Origin: an uncultured Eggerthella sp.
GTDB taxonomy: Bacteria > Actinomycetota > Coriobacteriia > Coriobacteriales > Eggerthellaceae
NCBI GenBank assembly: GCA_902470405.1
Contig: CABRGJ010000006.1
Location: 1 to 11,302 of the forward strand
Reading direction: 5' to 3'
DNA: 11,302 nt
Shown piece by piece: positions 6,715 to 11,302 of this stretch. The position numbers and the translations under genes were made by a program. The notes beneath the pieces were generated by a model. The model did no database searches. It saw nothing but the letters and a program-made list of their open reading frames with translations, and was not told where the DNA came from. Numbering within the stretch: position 1 is the stretch's first letter; each line of letters opens with the position of its first letter.

Positions 6715-7704
6715 CTACATGGTCTGTGCTTGCACGCAGGTGATAGCGACGACGCCAACGATGCCTTGCGCAACGCAACCACGGGAAAGATCGTTCACAG
6801 GAGCAGCGAGGCCTTGCAGGATCGGACCGAATGCCTCAGCGCCGCCTAGACGCTGAACTAGCTTATAGCCGATGTTCGCTGCATCGAGGTCGGGGAAGAT
6901 GAGGACATTGGCCTTGCCGGCGACCGGGGAATTAGGTGCCTTTGAAGCGCCCAGCTCAGGAACGATAGCTGCATCGAGCTGCAATTCACCATCGGCCAGG
7001 ATATCAGGATAATTCTCACGGATGTAGTCGACCGCCTTCACGACCTTGGTCGAGTCGTCGTTCACCGCGCTGCCGTGGGAAGAATGCGAGAGCAGTGCGA
7101 TGCGTGGTTCGTCGCCGATCAGGCGCTTGAAGGACTTATCGGTCTGGTTAGCGATATGTGCGAGTTTTTCAGCGGTAGGTTGAACTTCGAGCGCGCAGTC
7201 AGCGAATAGGAAGATGCCGTTTTCGCCCATCTTGCAACCGGGAACATCCATGATGAAGAAGGAGCTGACCATTGGCTCGCCTGGTGCGGTCTTGATGATC
7301 TTCAAGGCAGGGGAGAGGATCTTGATGGTGGCATGGCATGCGCCGCCCACTAAGCCATCGCACATACCGCTTTTCACCATGAGCACTGCGAAGTGGATCG
7401 GGTCCTTTACGAGTTCCTGTGCTTCTTCGAGCGTCATACCCTTTGCTTTGCGCAGTTCGAAGAGAAGATTTGCGAACTCTTCAGCTTTATCCGACGTGAG
7501 CGGATCGATGATGGTAGCGCCTTCAAGATCGAAGCCCTTGCTTGCGATCCCATTCGCATCGCCTAAGATGATGAGGTTCGCAATGTCCTGAGCGAGCACC
7601 TCTTGCGCGGCTTCGAGAATGCGATCATCGTTGCCTTCGGGCAGAACGATGGTCTTCTTGTCCGCTTTCGCGCGTTCTATCAGTGAGTCAATGAACGAAG
7701 CCAT
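6715..7704 (-). CDS. pta: Phosphate acetyltransferase
   Basis: Interconverts acetyl-CoA plus phosphate with acetyl phosphate plus CoA; with acetate kinase it yields ATP during fermentation. The 329-residue protein is the short, single-domain form (no N-terminal DRTGG/P-loop extension). Visible family stretches include TIVLPEGNDDRILEAA near the N-terminus, KSGMCDGLVGGACHAT, SSFFIMDVPG, ALLSHSSHGSA, and the C-terminal block with GANVLIFPDLDAANIGYKL-like sequence ending in PVNDLSRGC. A longer frame runs upstream, but the start ATG at 7704 has AAAGGA six bases before it and gives the family N-terminus. No ackA lies next to it: downstream is convergent holA, upstream a divergent glycosyltransferase. 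It therefore appears monocistronic. Confidence 0.96.
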   Translation of the reverse strand: MASFIDSLIERAKADKKTIVLPEGNDDRILEAAQEVLAQDIANLIILGDANGIASKGFDLEGATIIDPLTSDKAEEFANLLFELRKAKGMTLEEAQELVKDPIHFAVLMVKSGMCDGLVGGACHATIKILSPALKIIKTAPGEPMVSSFFIMDVPGCKMGENGIFLFADCALEVQPTAEKLAHIANQTDKSFKRLIGDEPRIALLSHSSHGSAVNDDSTKVVKAVDYIRENYPDILADGELQLDAAIVPELGASKAPNSPVAGKANVLIFPDLDAANIGYKLVQRLGGAEAFGPILQGLAAPVNDLSRGCVAQGIVGVVAITCVQAQTM

Positions 7705-7710
7705 ACATGA

Positions 7711-7716
7711 TCCTTT
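7711..7716 (-). promoter_or_regulatory. Shine-Dalgarno that decides the pta start
   Basis: Read on the minus strand this is AAAGGA, 6 bases before the ATG at 7704. Earlier in-frame ATGs, at the site itself or just after it, are poorly spaced. Confidence 0.65.
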
Positions 7717-7738
7717 CATGAGTTTTTCTACTGGCTTC

Positions 7739-7747
7739 ATAATAGCA
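7739..7747 (-). promoter_or_regulatory. Extended -10 promoter candidate for pta
   Basis: On the minus strand the sequence is TGC followed by TATTAT, an extended -10 with five of six consensus bases. Transcription would start near 7732, giving a leader of about 28 bases with the Shine-Dalgarno. No clear -35 is seen, which the extended -10 could compensate for. Confidence 0.45.
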
Positions 7748-7763
7748 ACCGTACACCTCATAA

Positions 7764-7792
7764 TTGAGCTCATAACGGACACTCGGTAGAAT
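7764..7792 (+). promoter_or_regulatory. Sigma70-type promoter candidate for the glycosyltransferase
   Basis: TTGAGC (7764-7769), a 17-base spacer and TAGAAT (7787-7792) match a vegetative promoter well. The predicted start near 7799 leaves a leader of about 47 bases. Two direct copies of CTCATAA (7757-7763 and 7769-7775) flank the -35 hexamer, a possible regulator site. Confidence 0.55.
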
Positions 7793-7845
7793 TAACCATA
7801 TTAAAGTAAATCACTACTACAACGCTTTCAGAAAGATGGACAGAG

Positions 7846-8865
7846 ATGAAGATCATCACCTTCGCCGTGCCTTGTTTCAATTCGGCAGACTACATGGAAA
7901 AGTGTGTGTATTCTCTGCTTCCTTTAGGGGAAGATATCGAGATCATCTTGGTTGATGATGGGTCGACAAAAGACGACACAGCAGAGATCTGCGATCGTTT
8001 GGTGGCGGAACATCCTGGCATCATCCGTACGATCCACCAGGAAAACGCCGGTCATGGCGGCGCGGTGAATTCCGGGCTTGCGGCGGCTACGGGTCGCTAT
8101 TTCAAAGTGGTCGACTCCGATGATTGGCTTGATGGCGATGCGATGGCTACCATCATGGCGTTCATCAGAAGCCAAACGCAAAACGCCGATCCAGTCGATC
8201 TCGTCATATCGAACTATGTATACGAGAAGGTCTATGAGGGAACACGTATCTCCATGGGATATCGCAATGTCTTCCCTGAAAACAAGATCTTCACCTGGGA
8301 TGATATTGGGCATTTCCATCTTTCGCAGTATTTGCTCATGCATTCGGTCATCTATCGCACCGACCTATTGCGCGATATCGCACTCGAGCTTCCCAAGCAT
8401 TGCTTCTATGTCGATAATATCTTTGTCTATGTACCGCTCGCGCATGTGAGGTCGATGGTCTATTTCGATGTTGATGCATACCGCTATTTCATCGGCCGTG
8501 AAGATCAGTCGGTGAACGAGAAGGTCATGCTCTCGCGTATCGATCAACAGCTGCGCGTTACGAAGGAGATGATCGATGCGGTCGATCTCAACACGATCGA
8601 GAATAAGAAGTTGCAGCAGTATCTCTACAACTATCTTTCGATGATGCTGTGCATCTGCACGGTGTTCCTGCGCATGGAGGATACTCCTGAAAACGACTAC
8701 AAGCGTAAAGAGCTGTGGCGCTATCTACGCGAGACGAAACCAGATTCGTATCGCCAGCTTCGCAATACCTTCTTGAGCCTCTCGACGAACATTCCCACCA
8801 CGTTGGGTCGTCAGGTCGCACTGCGTGGCTATCGTATCGCTCAGCGCGTTTTCAAATTCAATTAG
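7846..8865 (+). CDS. Family 2 glycosyltransferase
   Basis: Transfers a sugar from a nucleotide-sugar donor, probably in making a cell-surface polysaccharide or glycolipid; acceptor and sugar cannot be told from the sequence. The 339-residue protein begins with the GT-A fold signature: FAVPCFNSADYMEKCVYSLL, then IILVDDGSTKDD (D37/D38, nucleotide contact), NAGHGGAVNSGLAAATGRYF, and the metal-binding DSDD at residues 90-93. The region after about residue 200 is helical and tyrosine-rich with no clear transmembrane helix, so it is likely a cytosolic or membrane-associated enzyme. The Shine-Dalgarno is weak (GGA at 7838-7840). The gene stands alone between divergent pta and convergent dinB, not in a visible capsule cluster. 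The family is certain; the specific role is not. Confidence 0.88.
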   Translation: MKIITFAVPCFNSADYMEKCVYSLLPLGEDIEIILVDDGSTKDDTAEICDRLVAEHPGIIRTIHQENAGHGGAVNSGLAAATGRYFKVVDSDDWLDGDAMATIMAFIRSQTQNADPVDLVISNYVYEKVYEGTRISMGYRNVFPENKIFTWDDIGHFHLSQYLLMHSVIYRTDLLRDIALELPKHCFYVDNIFVYVPLAHVRSMVYFDVDAYRYFIGREDQSVNEKVMLSRIDQQLRVTKEMIDAVDLNTIENKKLQQYLYNYLSMMLCICTVFLRMEDTPENDYKRKELWRYLRETKPDSYRQLRNTFLSLSTNIPTTLGRQVALRGYRIAQRVFKFN

Positions 8866-8892
8866 ATGCGCTCGAGCTAAAGCGATCTCGGA

Positions 8893-8911
8893 GCCTGAGC
8901 GCTGCGCAGGC
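8893..8911. terminator. Weak hairpin between convergent glycosyltransferase and dinB
   Basis: GCCTG (8893-8897) pairs with CAGGC (8907-8911), with a short inner GC/GC stem after one mismatch. It sits in the 58-base gap between two convergent stops, where a bidirectional terminator is expected, but there is no T tract on either side. Confidence 0.25.
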
Positions 8912-8923
8912 AAGGTGAACGTT

Positions 8924-10210
8924 TCATCGATCGAGGTAGTCTTCGGGATTCTTCGAGGAGCTGTTGGTCGTTTGATCGAGCGAGGAGAGTTCGTGTCCAA
9001 AATGAAGCGAATGCTCACCAAACTTATCGGCGATCAGATCCTTCGCGTCGAGGAGTGCTGTCTTCTCGACGGGATTGGTGAGCAAGGGAGAGCCTTTGTG
9101 CTCAGGTGAGAAACCTTCATCGAAGAGGCGCTCTTGGACTGCTTCGGTCTCAAAGCCGCTCACACCTACACCGACCAAGCGAACCAGCACACCCGGGCTC
9201 CACAACTCGTTGAGCATCTCGTAGAGATGGGGAAGCCATACGAGCTCGTTCGTTCCGAGGTTCGCGATCTTGCGCTGACAGGTACGTATCTGCAAGTTTT
9301 CGTAGCGAATCTTAAGATGCAGCGTCGTGCCCTCGAGTTCTTTTTTGCGCAGACGTCTGCCAACCTTATGAGCCATCGTCGCGATGAGCGATTCGATGCT
9401 GTGGTGATCGTCCACGCTCACTGCAACGCTGATCTCGTTCGATACTGATTTTGCAGGTTCTCGTTCGTCGGAGACAGCAGAGTCGATACCATGCGCTCGC
9501 TCGCGCATCTTCTGGGCGTTCTTGCCGAATACGTTTTTTAAAATGCTCTGATCTGCTTCAGCGAGATCTCCAAGTGTGTGGATGCCGTAGGTCTTGAGCC
9601 GCTTTTGAGCAGCTGGACCGATGCCGCTCATGACGCCTGCAGGGAGTGGAAAGAGGAATGCTCGCTCTTGTCCAGGATAGACCACCGTGAGTCCATGGGG
9701 TTTGTTCTGATCTGAAGCGATCTTTGCGACCGCTTTCGAGGTACCAAGCCCGATTGAGCAGGTGATGCCAAGCTGATCGACCTCTTCTTGGATGCGGGTG
9801 GCAATGATAGCGGGATGCGTTCGATTTACGCGTGTGGGACTGATGTCGAGAAAGGCTTCGTCGATGCTTACTTGCATCAGGTGGGGAGAATAGCTGTTGA
9901 GTATCTCCATTACCTGTTGGGATACTTGTTTGTAGCGCGCGTGGTTTCCGCGTGCCCAAATGGCTTGTGGGCAGAGACGCGCAGCTGTGCTCGAGGGCAT
10001 CGCGGAACGTACGCCGAACTTACGCGCTTCGTAGGAGGCGGTCGAAACCACTCCGCGCTTTGTTGGATCGCCGCCAACGATGACCGGCTTACCGCGCCAT
10101 TCGGGGTGATCGAGCTGTTCGACCGAAGCGAAGAATGCATCGAGGTCGACAAGGAGGATCGCTCGCCCCTTCCATTCAGGAAGAGATTCTGTTGACGAAA
10201 AATTTCCCAT
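8924..10210 (-). CDS. dinB: DNA polymerase IV (Y-family translesion polymerase)
   Basis: Error-prone polymerase that copies past DNA lesions. The 428-residue protein shows the palm start AILLVDLDAFFASVEQ (D22 metal ligand), the nucleotide-contact segment VVSTASYEARKFGVRSAMP (54-72), and the catalytic SIDEAFLD (115-122, D117 and E118). Helix-hairpin-helix contacts follow in the thumb (SGIGPAAQKRLKTYGIHTLGDLA), then the little-finger domain. QERLF near residues 359-363 resembles a sliding-clamp-binding motif; about 65 residues follow it, making the protein somewhat longer than the usual 350-400. The ATG at 10210 has no Shine-Dalgarno but a -10-like element 6 bases upstream, so the message may be leaderless. 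I see no LexA box (GAAC-N4-GTTC type) upstream, so SOS control is not supported by the sequence. Confidence 0.95.
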   Translation of the reverse strand: MGNFSSTESLPEWKGRAILLVDLDAFFASVEQLDHPEWRGKPVIVGGDPTKRGVVSTASYEARKFGVRSAMPSSTAARLCPQAIWARGNHARYKQVSQQVMEILNSYSPHLMQVSIDEAFLDISPTRVNRTHPAIIATRIQEEVDQLGITCSIGLGTSKAVAKIASDQNKPHGLTVVYPGQERAFLFPLPAGVMSGIGPAAQKRLKTYGIHTLGDLAEADQSILKNVFGKNAQKMRERAHGIDSAVSDEREPAKSVSNEISVAVSVDDHHSIESLIATMAHKVGRRLRKKELEGTTLHLKIRYENLQIRTCQRKIANLGTNELVWLPHLYEMLNELWSPGVLVRLVGVGVSGFETEAVQERLFDEGFSPEHKGSPLLTNPVEKTALLDAKDLIADKFGEHSLHFGHELSSLDQTTNSSSKNPEDYLDR

Positions 10211-10216
10211 AAAGTC

Positions 10217-10225
10217 AGTCTAACA
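10217..10225 (-). promoter_or_regulatory. Extended -10 promoter candidate giving a leaderless dinB message
   Basis: On the minus strand TGT precedes TAGACT (10222 down to 10217). The hexamer ends 6 bases before the dinB ATG at 10210, so transcription would begin at or beside the start codon. There is no Shine-Dalgarno and no good -35. Confidence 0.45.
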
Positions 10226-10345
10226 TGTCCGCAAAACGCCACTTTTTGTGATAGGGTATATCTTCCCGCGTGTATCGGAGTATTCAAATGTAGTTGCGCA
10301 CTAGGGGCTTTATTCTTCGTGTAACGTACGAGAAAGTTTAGGTGC

Positions 10346-11302
10346 ATGCCAAGTTTCAATGTTTTGACAGATGTTATAGCGGGGCACAACCGCTCTTCTC
10401 GCGAAGATGCGACGCTTCCTTATGACATTCGCGCAGAGATCGATTGGCTCGATTTCTCGTGCACTGCCAATCCCTTGGGCACCCCTGAACCCATTAAGAG
10501 CGCTATCGCTCAAGCGATCGCAGAAGGCGCGATGACCTTCAAGCCTGATAAAGCTGGCGTTCACCTCAGCAATAATCTTGCTCGTTATTACGAGATCTCG
10601 CCAGATTGCTTTTTGGTGGGAACCAGTCCATCCGCACTCATCTCGGATATCGCTCAGGCGTATCGACCTTGTAACGTGGGTATCCCGACACCTGCTCCTA
10701 CTGAATACTATCTTGCGGTGGCCAATGTGGGGCACAATCCGGTCAAGCTTCTGAATTCCTATTCGCTCTCTGCTGTCGAACCGCAGGTCGCACTTCAAAG
10801 TGGTGCGCGATTCGAAGCGGCGGTCTTAGGTAATCCGAGCTTTCCCTGCGCTCGTTTGCTCAACGAGCGTACGCTGCAGCGCTATCTCGATCATTGCAAT
10901 TGGGTGGTCATCGATGAGAGCAATATCACGCTCACCATGGGTGGAGATTCTTATACTTCGCTTGCGTATAAGTACGAGAATCTGGTTGTGATCCGCAACC
11001 TCTCAGAAGAGCTGGGCATGCCGGGTATTCCGGTCAGCTATGCGATCGGCCATCCCGATACCATCAAGCTCATCCGCCAGTTCAGCGATGGAACCTCGAT
11101 CGGCATGTTCCACGAGATCATAGCCCGCGAGCTTCCGAATCTCGATGATTATCAGGAACGGACCAATACGCTCATCGACAAAGAGATCCCTTGGGTGCAA
11201 TGCATGCTCAGCCTTATTCCAGGCATTCGCGTTTTTCCTTCCGAGGCGAATTTTGTCATGTGCGCGCTTGAAGAGCGTTCAGCGCGCGATTTCGGCATCA
11301 CC
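10346..11302 (+). CDS. HisC/CobD-like class I/II aminotransferase homologue lacking the PLP lysine (partial, runs off the right edge)
   Basis: The 319 residues present match the fold-type I PLP enzymes closest to histidinol-phosphate aminotransferase and threonine-phosphate decarboxylase. Seen: LDFSCTANPLGTPEPIKSAI (compare DFS-x-N-x-NPLG), FLVGTSPSALISDIAQA (compare VGNGASELI), PTPAPTEYYLA (compare P-T-F-SEY), GNPSFPCAR at 162-170 (compare NPNNPTG), WVVIDES with D190 and E191 (the Asp that pairs with the PLP ring nitrogen), and VVIRNLSEELGMPGIPVSYAIG at 214-235. That last segment aligns with the family's V-x-RSLTK-x-x-x-x-PGLRLGYA, but the Schiff-base lysine is E221 and the PGLR arginine is P229. 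The reading frame is intact and well conserved elsewhere, so it looks like a real protein that has lost ordinary aminotransferase chemistry. Its substrate or role is unknown. The ATG at 10346 has only a weak AGG (10340-10342) before it. The C-terminus is outside the window. Confidence 0.8.
   Translation, partial: MPSFNVLTDVIAGHNRSSREDATLPYDIRAEIDWLDFSCTANPLGTPEPIKSAIAQAIAEGAMTFKPDKAGVHLSNNLARYYEISPDCFLVGTSPSALISDIAQAYRPCNVGIPTPAPTEYYLAVANVGHNPVKLLNSYSLSAVEPQVALQSGARFEAAVLGNPSFPCARLLNERTLQRYLDHCNWVVIDESNITLTMGGDSYTSLAYKYENLVVIRNLSEELGMPGIPVSYAIGHPDTIKLIRQFSDGTSIGMFHEIIARELPNLDDYQERTNTLIDKEIPWVQCMLSLIPGIRVFPSEANFVMCALEERSARDFGIT

Noticed and set aside
8870..8877. GCTCGAGC palindrome after the glycosyltransferase
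   Set aside because: It is an isolated 8-base palindrome with no extended stem or T tract.

Overview
The window looks like chromosomal housekeeping DNA from a Coriobacteriia-type actinobacterium (the Collinsella/Olsenella/Atopobium/Eggerthella side of the phylum). The reasons are an actinobacterial mIHF-type DNA-binding protein followed directly by gmk and a short rpoZ, a comEA-comEC-holA block, roughly balanced base composition instead of the high GC of most actinobacteria, and start regions that either carry a purine-rich Shine-Dalgarno or look leaderless. Genus is not resolvable from the sequence alone. No rRNA, tRNA, CRISPR array, insertion sequence or prophage gene is visible, and no gap between genes exceeds about 140 bases.

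Layout. (1) 66-1210, plus strand: mihF, gmk and rpoZ form a tight operon (nucleoid protein, GMP kinase, RNA polymerase omega) closed by a strong nested-stem terminator at 1232-1271. (2) 1306-2529, plus strand: thiI, a tRNA 4-thiouridine/thiamine sulfur-transfer protein without a rhodanese domain and with an altered PP-loop. (3) 2600-6692, plus strand: a DNA-uptake/replication block, comEA, comEC and holA. comEA is split by a frameshift inside its SLBB domain, whereas comEC is full length. (4) 6715-7704, minus strand: pta, facing holA with 22 bases between them and without ackA on either side. (5) 7846-8865, plus strand: a GT2 glycosyltransferase diverging from pta. (6) 8924-10210, minus strand: dinB (DNA polymerase IV). 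(7) 10346 to the right edge, plus strand, incomplete: a HisC/CobD-like fold-type I aminotransferase homologue whose Schiff-base lysine position holds glutamate.

How the genes fit together. The first block serves basic nucleoid, nucleotide and transcription functions. ComEA (DNA receptor) and ComEC (membrane channel) normally act together in DNA uptake, and HolA is the clamp-loader delta subunit that commonly follows them. Pta makes acetyl phosphate/ATP from acetyl-CoA in fermentation. The remaining genes (glycosyltransferase, Pol IV, aminotransferase-like protein) do not form an obvious pathway with their neighbours.

The two points most worth a second look are the aminotransferase-like protein that has lost its catalytic lysine, and the interrupted comEA beside an intact comEC. 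I found no convincing novel multigene system.
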